Below the pieces are notes generated by a model. The model was not told where the DNA came from. It saw only the letters and a list, made by a program, of their open reading frames with translations, and did no database searches. DNA of 64,000 nt, taken from NCBI GenBank assembly GCA_030435675.1, contig CM059622.1, forward strand, positions 15,996,001-16,060,000, written 5' to 3'. Position 1 is the first letter of the stretch. Each line of letters opens with the position of its first letter. The stretch is from Steinernema hermaphroditum (Eukaryota; Nematoda; Chromadorea; Rhabditida; Steinernematidae). Shown here in pieces: positions 1 through 11,865 of this stretch. A program made the position numbers and the translations under genes.

Positions 1-53
1 TCAACAATCCAACTGGCATCCAATTTTTTGAAGTCACTACAGTCTGACACCTA

Positions 54-445
54 CCAAGTACTTGTTGTAATCATCCACTCTATAAATCTCGTCTTTCATA
101 TAGGTCCCGTTTTTATCCTGAAGCGGGAACGGTTCTGTCCAGTGCTCAGGCACGCCGTGCTCGTTGTCGCGGATTAGTATGATTTTGACCTCGTCTGCAG
201 TGCCCGATATAGGGCAGATGTCAATGTTTACTCGGATCTAAATATTCAGCTTCATTACGCTTTGAGAATGGAAAGGGCTTACGAAGAAGAATTTGGGCAG
301 CAAGTCAAAGTTGAACTGTTTACTCTTGACATGCAGCTCCTGTTCCTGAACAACGACAGTATTAAGGTCTGACATGAGGCAATTAACTTGCCGAACCGAG
401 AGCTGAGTGCAATATGAAGACGAGAAGCAGCCGTTTCAGTAACAT
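54..445 (-). CDS. Partial gene, putative secreted protein of unknown family
   Basis: The reading starts at an ATG at 445 with a hydrophobic signal-like stretch (MLLKRLLLVFILHSAL). A convincing exon at 237..54 encodes about 61 residues (starting IRVNIDICPISGTADE) and is bounded by a TTTAG acceptor and a GTAGGT donor. The exon before it ends at 284 at a GTAAGC donor, which gives a 46-bp intron. Joining the signal exon to that exon would need a very short intron of about 28 bp, so that junction is doubtful. The 3' end runs off the window. I do not recognise the family. Confidence 0.45.
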
Positions 446-1131
446 CTCTGCCGGAAGCCACTCTGGAGCAATGCGTTGGGTTCGCTTTAATGCAAGTGAT
501 CACCGGTTGACAGACAGCCTTCGGGCCATAACCAGTTTTTGCATAGGCTGATAAAGTAGGCGCCGAGGACCACATGCTACGAATGGGACAATTAATCATA
601 CGTTTGCGTCAGTCATTATTGAAATCCTCAGATTTTGGCTTGTCAGCTGTCGGGCCGGAGCAATCCAGCTGCTGGGTTTGTGTCTTTGAGGCGGTTAGAG
701 CACAAGATTGATATTGGATTGCAGAACGAAACAAAAAATAAAGAGGTTGACATCAGTGCTACATTATGATTCTAATAAGTATGAATGTATGCCTTTTACT
801 TTATGTGGCCTGTTTCTCTGCATTACTTGCGTCTATACAAGCATACAAAAACCACAATTTATGGTTGACAAAAACAGGTAGCATCAAACGCCATCTCATC
901 AGTTTACAAGGGCAGCGGAGAGCTATATCCAAAAGAGGCGGAGACGGTGAACCACAGTGGAGCTGACAAGGCGAGGGATCAACAGGGTAGAGATGAGAAT
1001 CATGACGAAGATGGCAAAGATTACATTTCCTATCATTTACGTCTGTTGATCGACGTTAAGAAAGCTGAAATTATGTAATCGTATTGAACACAGTACGGTG
1101 TTATTCTACACGCACTAAAATAATGGACATG
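446..1131. other. Intergenic, no gene seen
   Basis: No exon with convincing splice sites and no RNA gene was seen here. The short open frames have no supporting features. Confidence 0.5.
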
Positions 1132-1203
1132 TCCGATGTGGTCTAGTGGTTAGGATTTGCGGCTCTCACCCGCAAGGCCCGGGTTCGATTCCCGGCATCG
1201 GAA
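1132..1203 (+). tRNA. tRNA-Glu (CTC)
   Basis: A full cloverleaf can be drawn. The 7-bp acceptor stem pairs TCCGATG with CATCGGA. The D-arm carries GTCTAGTGGTTAGGAT and the anticodon loop is CTCTCAC (anticodon CTC). The T-arm carries GGTTCGATTCC, a perfect B box. The length is 72 nt including the discriminator base, and a T-run follows downstream, as expected for Pol III termination. Confidence 0.95.
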
Positions 1204-1770
1204 GAAATTTTTATCTGTTTATTCTTTTTTATATTTTTGTTGTTTTTCTAAATAGTGAAAAGCAGCTGGCGCTACGGATAGCGGAGTTATAGCGAGCTTT
1301 GGCTTGAGTGGAGAGCGCGGGTGGTCGGGCGATGGTTTTGACCTTGGTGTCCGGTGGAACGGCTCCCTAATGTTCCAAGCTTTCTGGGGGGTTCATTGTG
1401 CCAAGAACAACCGATCACTCAACTCATTTCTTGAGGAGCAAAAGCGAAAAAATGCATCTTTCAGTACCATTACATTTCTCTGTGAGCCAAGCCCTCTCCA
1501 TATCACAATAAATCATCATTGTCAGACTACTTTTTCCCACACAGAGCGCTTTTCTCACAAAAACATGTGCCGATCACTGAACACTCAAATCGACGGTCAT
1601 TAGTCATAGGTCGATCGAGAGGCACTTCCATTCTGCATAAGATAGTCGATGCGAGTTGCTGGCTTGCTTATTTCGCAGATACTGTTATTGTAGAGTGTGT
1701 GTACTGAGCACGCGTGATCTAGGGGATTCCGCTGCTAAAACATCCGTTCAGAATTGCATATTTCAGATTG

Positions 1771-4700
1771 ATGATAATACGTTGGCATTTACTGTTGTTT
1801 TCTGTGGTATTAGCCGTGTTAGGCGTAGACCAGAACGGTGAGTTCAGTTTTATTGTTAAAGCAATGAAGTGAACTGACAAGGGACCTGTCTGATATGTCC
1901 GCCGAGTTAGGAGCTCAAATTTGGCATAGTAATAGGACTTCACAAGACTAATACAGAGCCAAAGGCTTTTCGCCTGTCGTTGACTTTAACCTAGTTAAAA
2001 GCATTAAAAATTGGGAAAATTCACTCATTAAGGATAATACAGGATCGAATGTCGCTGCTCGCTAGTGCTCGAATAGCGCAGTGGTCACGTTGCAGGACCG
2101 CTGTTTTCTCAATGCGGGTTCGAATCCGGTTGGAATCTTTATGATTCTCTTTCTTTTATTTCTATTTCCTTTTCTTTTCTAACCCCGAAAAACGCCAAAA
2201 AGAGCAAAATTATCCTTAATTAATCCTTGTATCATCCTTAATGAGTGAATTTTCCAAATTTTTAGTCATGCTTTTAACTAGGTTAAAGTCAACGACAGGC
2301 GAAAAGCCTTTGGCTCTGTATTAGTCTTGTGAAGTCCTATTACTATGCCAAATTTGAGCTCCTAACTCGGCGGACATATCAGACAGGTCCCTTGTGAGTC
2401 CAGACAGCAATACTATTAGCAACGTTTATGTAAACTGCTACTGCGATTTTCACACCACTGCTCGTTAGATAAGTCGGCTATAAGTCGATTTGAACCATTG
2501 TGGCCGACTAGATAGGACTAGATAAAGGTTCGATCCCCCTATGTGTACATAGGTTCCAATTACTTTTGTGTAATACAAACTTTGAGTTAATAGATGCCGT
2601 ATGCTTTCAGAACAATGCGACCTCTCATTGCTAGAAGGAAAGTACATGCATCTCTTCAGTCAATGTGGGATTGCCAGGATTAAAGTGGAAAACTTGACCA
2701 ACGCAGAGCTCAACGAAGAAGCGACTGAGATGCTGGCCGGAGGTTAGATTCCTATGTAAGTACTGCTCTATGGCGTCACCGCTTAGGAAGTTGCGGCCAG
2801 CCAGTAGACGGCAAAATCAAACCGTTCGTCTACGATGAGGCGCACATTCTTCTACTTAACTACGGTGCAAGAAGTAAAGTACAAAATACATGCGTTCTGA
2901 AAGTCGGCTCCCTCGAGTGAGTTCCTTCTTATCCTTAGCATCCATATTTTCTGCGTAATGTGGAGTTCATAAGGTCACCGTGCACGTGACGTGCACACTT
3001 AAAATTTAAATTTCGATTCTGATCGAAAGGGCGCCTTCGCCGCCGTTGTTTCGGGTTTTCCTTCGGGTTTTGAGCGTTTTTTGATTGCTGAGCTCACTGC
3101 TCACCTGGTTTCCACGGAAAAGGTTGAAATTAGGAAATGCCATCCGTTTGACCGGTGAGGCCAAACTGTTCGTCATTTTGAGCCGATTAGTAGATAAGAA
3201 ACTGGAAGCAAGAGGTTTATTTGTTTATTTCATTTGATTTACGTACAGTGGACAGTGAAGATGAACGCAACATAACAATCATAGGAAAGGGTGTAGGGGA
3301 GATGAGAAACACCTAAAGAACCTAAAGCAATAAATTAAACAGCAACCCAATCGATATCAAATAGACTTTCGTGACACAATTACGAGAAAGTGACGGAGAC
3401 CAGCTCTAGACGGGGTAGCAGCACAATCCATGACGACTGCAAAATCCATAGCTGAAATTAGGAAACGTCGTAAGTCCAGGAAAAGGTGCCAAAGAGGCGC
3501 TTTGGTGGAACTGAGTAAAAATGGCCAGGGGCGTAGGGTGAGATGAGAAAGGGAACCATAGAAAAAAAACGGTGACAGTGACGGAGACGGAGACGACTAT
3601 ACATAATACAAGGGTTCTGCTCCATTACACCCCAAACAACGAAATCCAGAGGGTTAAAATCGAGCGGCTTTTATGGTCAAACAACCTAACTTCAGAATAG
3701 GATTGTCGATTACCTGGAAATCTTCGAATTTCGGACCGAACCGAACATTCGATATGTGAAGGTTCGAGTTGAACTGAAGCTAAAATTGTTTAAATGGGAA
3801 GTTTCCTGTTAACGAGAAAAACAAAATAAGTCCGAATGACTCTTCCACTCCACTGGAATCGTCTTGTTGATGAGGCGTCGTCCAGCGTCTTTCAGTCAAT
3901 GTTACTTTCATAGTACGTGTGCAACAACTTATTCCAGGTCCCAATTCATTTCGTACGACCAGTGCCATTGGGCGTTTCTCGGCAACGAAGAAGACAAGTA
4001 CAGCGACGGCACGTACTCCTATTCCGAGCAGTCGAAAGCGTCGCCAGTGTGCAACGGAGAGTCGGCCATCTTCGACGCCCACATAAAACGCCTCTACATG
4101 GACCAAAAAACAACCAACGAAGCGGAGTACAGTTCTATTTTCGACATATCGCCAACTGCGACAAAAACAGTCTACACAAACGTCAGCTCGGGTGATCCGT
4201 GTGTCAGCGATGACGAAGTGAGTGTTGAGTGTAGTTTCATAAAACAGATAGGCATGCTTTAGATCGCCGCACGACAAATTGACCCGACGTGGACATCGGA
4301 AGACCGGCGTCCGCACGATATCCACGAAGGTTTCTTCAATCAACTCTATGAAGAGATCGTTCTCTGGGCTGAGAGAAAGTGGGCGAGTTCGAAGAGGCAA
4401 ATGAAGCACAACACGATTTAGGGATGAGAGCGAGGAGTATGTCCTGAAGGCCGATTTTCCGAGCAAGGAAAACTACTCCGACTTCATCAACTCTACACTG
4501 GGAGTACGTCAACCAATGCTCCATCGTAATTATTCGTGTATTATGCGTGAAATGAACGCTGAGGAGACGATGGAGTATCCCAGAATGCTGGTGATGAACG
4601 CTCTGCCGTAATTTGTTCTTCCTCTGCTCTTCCACAAGTAAATCTTCTTGTTTAGGCCGGCCCTCGAAGACGACGAAAAACTTCTACACGACGAGACGAT

Positions 4701-7463
4701 GGCCGTTCTGGACAACGGGCCTTTTGCCCAACAAATTCCTCAGTAAAAGCCATTTGCTCAAACATACACATGAAACTTGTTTAGGTCTCCTCCGCAAAGT
4801 TATGAACAGGGCTTGATAGAACAGGCTGTCGGCAAGAGACCGATCCTTGCGAATTGTAATATCTCTGCATAACATGCCATTCAGCACTGTTTTCAGATTT
4901 TACTGAGGTTCCTTTGTGTAACTATTCCATGTTCTCTAACGACTATCTGCACGTTTTCACCTCCTGTGGAATCATTAGCGTCGAAATGGCGACGATTGAC
5001 AACAATGCAACGCTCGAGGCGCGCATCGCGGAGTTGCAAAATCATGGCGGTATGTTGAAATGAGACGAGAACGAAAAAGTCTATATACTCAATTAATTGG
5101 GCGACAGGACATTACCGCGAATACAATTACCGCGAAGGCAAGCAGTGCGAATGACAATTACGGCGAACGATAATTACCACAAACTTCACAGGGCAAGCGC
5201 GGTAAAACAAGTTGGGCGACCAGATATTGAAGGTTATTGAGCGAACCGAGCTAAATATTCGTTTTTACGCACGGCTTAACATCCAGGCTTGTCTTAGGCT
5301 CTGGCTTAGCACTATGCCTATTGATTTTAAGCGAGCCCGAATGGCGAGCCCTATAGTCCAACTTCCAGCGACAGAATATACCACTTATTGGTGTTCTTAC
5401 CGCGCTCACCCTGTAGAGTTTGCGGTAATTGCCTTCGCGGTATTGACACGTAGCCGGTTAATTGGATTAATTAAACGCTCCATGGAGACATGTAATCCTA
5501 TCGATGTGAGACCAAAGATCGAATGCGGCGAATGAAAACGTCGAAATTCCTTCGTCGTTACACTGGGTATGATTTTTGGTCTTACCACGATTGATTCGAC
5601 GTCGGCGCACTTTGTCGGAACAATCGAAGGAAGATAGAAAGAAAGGAAAATGCTCGTCTGGCCCCTAGTAACATAACTTCGATTGTTGGCACAACTCCAG
5701 TTAAAACAATCATCGAAACAAGCACACATCTCTGTAATTCGATGTGCAACGGGACGTACGACTTTTACCGTTCGGTTGTCATTTCTAGAGTCGAAAAGCG
5801 TAACGTCATCGAGTTGAGTCGATCCCGAGTCGCCCAACCCTAGTCATACCGTTTGCATACCGACTACTCTGTAGGCATGCCTGACGTGGACAGGCTAATG
5901 TATTCGCGGTGGGAGTTAATGTGGGAATTTCAAATTGAACATTTCCGGATTTTGATCCTGTTTCATCCCTGCTTTCAACGCATATCTGATCAGGAACTAA
6001 ATGGCGTTATATGGTTGCCGTAAAGTCAATACGCCTGCAATGTGCGTTTTGGGACCACCAGACTACGGTAATTTTGTTATTCTGCAGACTTTCACCAATT
6101 TTGAGCTCGATTCGAATGTTCCGTTTAGAATAAACACATAATTCACATACATATTTGCACATCATTTTCAGCTTCTTGTAACAAGAGTCGACCCTCAGTG
6201 AAACCATTTTACTACAATCCGGAAGCGCTGCTGCTTGTTGACTATTGGTCATTGTCAAAAAATAACACCGCAGTCGAAGTCGAAGTCGCCATTGTGGAGC
6301 TTCCAAACAATGGGTAGGTTAAAGCTATGCAAACAGTCTAACAAATAGCGCTCTAGATCGCGATTTTTCGCCTACCCACAAAACTGGAGGAAGGTTCTTC
6401 AGCGCAGAACATGGGATCAATATAGTGTATACAACATAACGAGCGGTCAAATATGTGACCCTGAACATAGCGTGTACCTGTCGTTAACGAAAAGGTGGCT
6501 GTTTGACTGCGTTCCTGGCATCACGAACTCGTGTGGGCAAATTGGATTCACGAACGCAACGCTCAATCGTCTCCACTTTTATCCTGACAAGCGAGACTAT
6601 TTTCGAAGCGAGGGTTGCATGTCCTACACTGAGGTTCACATCAAAACCCTACTTTGTTACTCATACGATTTCAGAGTGTGGAAAAGCAGAACGACCCGAC
6701 CATGTATCATCACATGAACTGGATCGACGCGGCTCTTGTTGCACGGCGATTTCGAGTGGGAGAAGGATACCCACGTGAAATGGTGAAGAACAATCTTCAC
6801 TACGACAGCACACGACAGATGACTGTTTTGAAGTAAGCCAGTCGAGTAGAATTGTGTAGCGATCGGAAGGTACTGCGCGTTCAAAAGGTTTTTTTTTTAA
6901 TTTAGTACGTATTGGGAATTGGGAATAAGATAAGATATCCACGTGGAATGTCGTTCGACCGATCGACCAGGATGAGTCCAGTGCTAAATGCTAGGCGTTC
7001 ACTCAAGTATGAGCCATAAAATGAGCGTTTAATATTAACCACAGCCAGAGGTGGCGGGTTAGGGCTTCGGGTTCGGATACCCGGACAACTCTGACCACAT
7101 CTAATTACTAATACACAAAATACGATTTTCATGAGTAGATCAACCAATCAACCGATTATGCTGTATATCCTTTTTTAGCATGGTGACGAAGCAGTGGGAT
7201 CAAATCATTCTCTACCCGTCAAAGTTAGTTTCCGCTATTTAACTTGCGCGCATAACTTGCAATTCAGCTTTCCTGCCTACGACCATTTTGCTCGTGGACC
7301 TAATCTTGGGTACACATTCGACAGAGCCTGTCGCATTCGTTCCGACCAGGGTGGTGGCAATCATCGGTTCATGCTCATACCCAAGGATTATGATGAGCTG
7401 ATGTAAGCTAGAAGCTCTTTCGCTAGAACAGTGACATTGGATATTTTCAGTTTGAAGTCTTGA
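1771..7463 (+). CDS. 15-exon gene, large secreted protein of unknown family
   Basis: Exons: 1771..1837, 2611..2742, 2787..2916, 3938..4217, 4263..4378, 4422..4607, 4656..4742, 4785..4855, 4897..5049, 6172..6313, 6357..6633, 6675..6832, 7179..7223, 7268..7402, 7451..7463. The codon phase is consistent across all 14 junctions, giving 663 residues. The start is an ATG 4 nt after a TTTCAG site (probable trans-splice acceptor) and opens a signal peptide (MIIRWHLLLFSVVLAVLG). The body has scattered cysteines and several N-glycosylation sites (NLT, NYS, NST, NAT, NIT), which fits an extracellular protein. I recognise no domain. Introns 1, 3 and 9 are long, and introns 1 and 9 hold foldback repeats. 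The last exon is tiny; stopping in the previous exon at ATG-TAA is an alternative end. Confidence 0.75.
1877..2395. mobile_element. Foldback (MITE-like) element with a tRNA-like loop
   Basis: Two inverted arms of about 170 bp (1877-2045 and 2223-2395) are almost identical when one is reversed. The roughly 175-bp loop holds a tRNA-like sequence at 2066-2137 with an A-box-like stretch (TAGCGCAGTGGTCACG) and a B box (GGTTCGAATCC). The element lies in intron 1 of the surrounding gene. No clear target-site duplication was found. Confidence 0.8.
2464..2545 (+). other. Degenerate tRNA-like sequence
   Basis: An A-box-like TAGATAAGTCGG is followed about 60 nt later by GGTTCGATCCC, a good B box. The stems do not close into a clean cloverleaf, so this is probably a tRNA-derived relic in intron 1 of the host gene. 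Confidence 0.35.
5097..5840. repeat. Foldback repeat in an intron, GGGCGAC ends
   Basis: The sequence TTGGGCGAC occurs at about 5097 and 5212, and its reverse complement at about 5830. An inner inverted repeat (about 5105-5205 against 5385-5455) shares blocks such as TTACCGCGAAGGC and AGCGCGGTAA. It fills most of the 1.1-kb intron 9 of the secreted-protein gene. The outer limits are approximate. Confidence 0.45.
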
Positions 7464-8423
7464 ACGACGTTCTTGGACCAACGAGGGAAGCTTAAAAGTC
7501 ATTTGTAGTTGCTTATATTCAGGCATACACATTATATAAACGGTCGCTTTCATAAAGCAGATAAAACGCCAAACCGAGCCCGGCCGATTCAGAATGTACT
7601 CAGTGAAGCACAGACAGCTTGTAAGGGACTCCAGTACTATACCTCCAGGATCGCTAAAGCATCCACTAACAAGAGAGCAGTCCGCCATTTTAAAAAGAAC
7701 GAAAAAGTCTATATAGTCGATTTTTTATCATCACCGGCTCGGAACTACAGTCACGCGGACCCTCCAGTTACTAAAAGTTTGTGTGGTTCATTGCGAACGT
7801 TCTCCGTTTGTAAGCGGGCGCTGTCGGGTTCGGTTCCCCTCGTGGTCCTTGTTTTATGTGGGTGTTTTCTACGTGCGCACGAAAAAAAAACACATAAAGA
7901 TTGATCGTCTTTTAAAGTGCTGCAGATATATATTCACCAGAAGAAACGTTCCAGACCTGAACGAATTTAACGAATTTATTTGCGAAACCCAACACTTACA
8001 TGTTGTCGCACCCCTAATCTATCCATCGCTGCTTGGCTTGTTGTCGCGCGTGGTGCCTCCATGTTCTGCTGCCTATCTTCACGAAGAAGCTAGATGGAGG
8101 CACCTTATCCAGGCCTTATTACTAGTCAAAATGGTGCCAGGAAATAGGATGTATTTTGCGGTACTTTACCTATCTCGTCATACCAAATACATTACCCAAG
8201 CGTTTACGAGTTTATTTCTCGTATCTCGTAGGCTGACGTTGCAAGTCGTCGTATATGCACAAGAGCCACATTGTCACTCCGTAGTCGCCAGGCTTCGGCA
8301 GGTTCTTCACAGGCGGCGATCCCATCGGTGTACGTGGGCATCAGAGAATTTATTTATTTATAAAAATTCAAATGATATTTATTTATCAAAAACGTGAAGC
8401 TTTTAACATCATTCACAAATAGG
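7464..8423. other. Intergenic between convergent genes
   Basis: This stretch separates the 3' ends of a plus-strand and a minus-strand gene. It holds a tRNA-derived repeat, listed separately. An open frame of about 200 codons around 7783-8397 has no splice or family support and partly overlaps that repeat. Confidence 0.5.
7775..7885 (+). mobile_element. tRNA-derived SINE-like repeat, copy 1
   Basis: The core contains GGTTCATTGCGAACG (A-box region), TTTGTAAGCGGGCGCTGTC, and GGTTCGGTTCC (B box), followed by a conserved tail ending in GTGGGTGTTTTC and an A-run. A copy in reverse orientation lies at 46058-46188 and a more divergent one near 56425-56500. Dispersal with a shared tail argues for a SINE rather than a tRNA gene. 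Confidence 0.6.
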
Positions 8424-10125
8424 TCAGTCGTACCTAGAAGTCTGCCACACTCCAACGATAATGAGCTTCAGCCTGTGATATTGGAAACGACGTACTACTT
8501 TCTCCCAAACGCGATCATCACATGGCGATAGGACAAAGGTCGACTTGTCATTGTCATTTCTGAGCAAATACGCTCCAAAAACGAGGACATTAGTCTCTTT
8601 TCGGATGGCACACACGTAGCTCCGGGCCGCCTCGCCAACAGCGTAGTATCGCATCTTCTTGAAGACACCGTAGCTCTTAAAGAAGTTGCTTCGGCCGTCT
8701 TCGGTGTTGAAGTCTTCCATAAACTTCACCGAATCGAAATTCATTCCTTCCAGATCCTTCTCAAATTCCGCATAATGCAGCGTATTCCTCCGAGTGGTTA
8801 AGACTGTGGCGGTCTGGTTGTCAGGGATCATCGCATACACATTTCTCGCGTCCTTCTCCTTACGCCCAACTACAGTAGCATTTCTAAGCTGGTACTGCGT
8901 AAAGGGAATGTCCAACGCGGAGAAGTTGTAGATAAGTATATCGTCGTGAACCGTTGACACGCTGTAATTGAACGCCTTGTCTCTCTTCATTTCCTCGACT
9001 ATCCTGTTCTAGAACGACCCATGCAGCGTCTGAACATGGCAACTTCACATACCTGTCGTCCAATCTCCAATTCGCGCAGAGAACGAACTATATCCATTAC
9101 GATGAATTCGGCCTTTCTCGCCTCGATCGCTCCCGGGTTACTGTACAAACAGATCATGTGCGACATGGACTGAAAATAGAGCGGAACATAGGCAATTTCG
9201 GTTGCTCAGTGCTACCAAAAGGAGAGTCGATCTGTACATCTGATTGATGAATCCATGAGCGCCATCTATGGAGTTCGGAAGGTACTGCTTGACAAAGCTG
9301 CCTATCGTTCTTGTATGCAGCGCATATTGCAGTTTCTGAAATTCGAATCAATGAGTGCGCTCTGTGGCTAAACAACCCACTGTTAGTGTATCCGCGATTT
9401 CATCGAATCCCCGAACACATCTATGGCAGAACACCGAATTCGCATTTTCTCTTGGGGTCTTCACAACGGCTTTGATGTCCATCCATATAGCCTCGGCCTT
9501 GGCTTGCACTTCAAACATGAATTCCGCGTAGGTGTCCTCGACGACCTCGTCGTCCAGACCGCCATCCACAACGGTTTTAGTTTGCGGAGCGATCAAGTGC
9601 AGTTCCGTCTCAACCTGTTCAAGTCCGATGTTCAGTTCGAGGAGGTAGTCATCAAGTATTCGCTTCTTCCGGAGCGTTTCTGCATCCCAGGAGCGCTTTG
9701 TCGATCTTGGGACCTGTGCGGGATTCGGATATTTTGTATCGAACATGTCTTACGTTTCCGTTGGGTTTAAAAATGCCTTTGCCGAGCTTGAGCACACCAT
9801 TGATGAACCGAAAAAAGGACATAACCAGCGCTGGGGGCTCGGTCAAACTGAATTCAAAATATCCACTTTTTATCGTATCGACGCCACCGTCGAAAAGTTG
9901 CAATCTAGACTCATTGCTACTTTCCCTTTGTTCGTAGACGAGCGCGCAAACTGAAAGACCGATATGAACACTTATTTCTGTTGTGCACTCACTTGGGAGA
10001 GGAACGAGGCTGGCCCTTATATCCTCGATAATATCGCTGCTATAGGTTACGTTATCTATGACGATTTCTTCGGAAAGGGCTTTGGCTATTACTGCACATA
10101 ATAACACAAACGCTTTTGCGTCCAT
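8424..10125 (-). CDS. Secreted protein of a lineage-specific family (long paralogue)
   Basis: Exons: 10125..9993, 9950..9754, 9713..9381, 9335..9216, 9169..9053, 9008..8424. All junctions keep phase, giving 494 residues. The ATG follows a CATTCCAG site by 3 nt (probable trans-splice acceptor) and begins a signal peptide (MDAKAFVLLCAVIAKALS). The middle is charged and helical-looking. The C-terminal about 80 residues (RYYAVGEAARSYVCAIRKET, then a hydrophobic run) match the short paralogue at 14383-14821. The first intron falls at the same codon phase in both. The function is unknown, and no close domain was recognised. Confidence 0.75.
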
Positions 10126-11865
10126 TACCTGGAATGGAGATACTTTAGCGTTACATTTCTGTGGTTTAAGTAGCGCTATTTTAAAAGATCTCGGAGACGA
10201 CTGGAAAAAGAGAACCGAAGGTCGTCTAGGAATATCCTGTTTCTGGGATGCCCTGATGGCTTTGAAGTCGCTTTGGGAAATTTGTGAAGCGGATAGCCAC
10301 CACTGTCTCAAGGAGAGCGATAATACTGGACGACGTCCCGCCAGCCGCCGATACATTACGCCGCCGCCCGGACACCCAACAAGGCACTCGGCGGATAGTC
10401 GAGCGCCCGCTCGGTCTCTCCATAGTCCCTCCTTTCATCTCCTTGATCTCATGTCAGTATAATCACGTTGAAGCATATAAAAAGGGCCATGAAAGAGTAC
10501 AACTCCGGGACACCTTAAGGGCACGCAGGAATTCGGACGGAACGCTTTTTTTGTCTATTTTTTGCTATTTTTCGGAACCCTTTCGTTTCGGACACTATAT
10601 TTCTTTTTATGGTCTACTTCTTGAAAATTACCAGGTTTTCTGACTTCGACATTATCTTAGGCAACCTCTAAAAGAAGTGATAGAAGGGTAAAGTTTGTAC
10701 GACGTTTTCCTTGTTGTCTATTTTTTTGCTATTTCTCGGAAAATGCGATAGTTTCCAAAGAACTGATTTCACCTTCGTGCTCAGCGACCTCAAAAAGACT
10801 AGAAATAGGGAGAAAGTGAAGCCGAACGGAAGGGAAGTGTAGGAGGTGTGGTTCCTCTCCGGTGTCTAGGCTGACTAGAGGTTTTAAAGGACCTTTTTTT
10901 AACGAAGACCGAGTCCCTTTCGTTACCCTATGCGCGGATATATTGATTCCCTGAAACGCGCTCAGGAGCTCTTGGACCACCAAAAAAGAGAGTTTATCAT
11001 ATTCACCCTAGAACTGTTATAACTTCTTGAACAGAGCAAAAAATGAGATGCATCACTCTCGGCGAACTATTATCGACGCTGAATATTAAAAGCGCTGTGT
11101 TCGAAAAAAACCCACTTATTTAGTCAAAAAATCGGAAGGATTTGACTGGCTAGAAGTCTTAAAGGATCTTCTACTCCTCAATTGTGGTCCTGCCACGAAT
11201 TATTGCGGTGGCATTTGCCGTTGATCCGACAATTGGCCACCGAAAGCACTTTTCAAAGGCGTAAAAATAAAAGATTAAAAGATTGACAAAGATAGAAAGA
11301 TAAGCACGAAAACAACATCGAATAGTTAGCGACACGTGGCATTGCGCTTTTGTGGCGTTTGTGTCACCTTCTGCATAATGGAAAGAAATAAGGAAACGCC
11401 AAAGCCGGTATTAAGACGTTGACAGCACCAAGAAATAATAACAAAACCCCTAGAGACTCTTGGAAGACGCTAAACCTATGGAAGACCTATGTTAGGATCT
11501 AAAATAAGATCTAAATTGAAGCCAAAAGAATGCTAAACGATTAAAATAGCAATACGATCGATAAAGGTGGCCAAGAAATGGTAATCGAGACGTCGAAGTA
11601 ACCGACATCTTTGGCCCCTTCATTGTTCAAAAAAAAATATTGCGCCTCCATCGCTGAATAATGACTTTCAATCACCGGCTCTCAGACGCTCGCTCGTCTG
11701 CCCACTCGTCTATTAGACCAGACCACATCGAATATGGAAATGTAAAGACATTTCTCAGTCGGAAGACCGCAAAACGACATGTGAAACTCCCTGGAAGACT
11801 GAAAGTGACAATTTATTATCAAGTTAAATCACATATACACATCTATCATCCGACCGGGCTCTGGC
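10126..11865. other. Intergenic, AT-rich, no gene seen
   Basis: This region holds the upstream side of one minus-strand gene and the 3' side of the next. A loosely repeated block (TCTATTTTTTGCTATTT near 10552 and again near 10718) is the only internal similarity noticed. No exon with convincing splice sites was found. Confidence 0.45.

Noticed and set aside
2972..2998. A palindrome-like stretch GTGCACGTGACGTGCAC
   Set aside because: It is short, lies in a long intron and has no repeat or gene context to support a function.
3780..4466. A 228-codon minus-strand frame
   Set aside because: It lies over exons of the 15-exon plus-strand gene, whose splice phases all agree; the antisense frame has no support.
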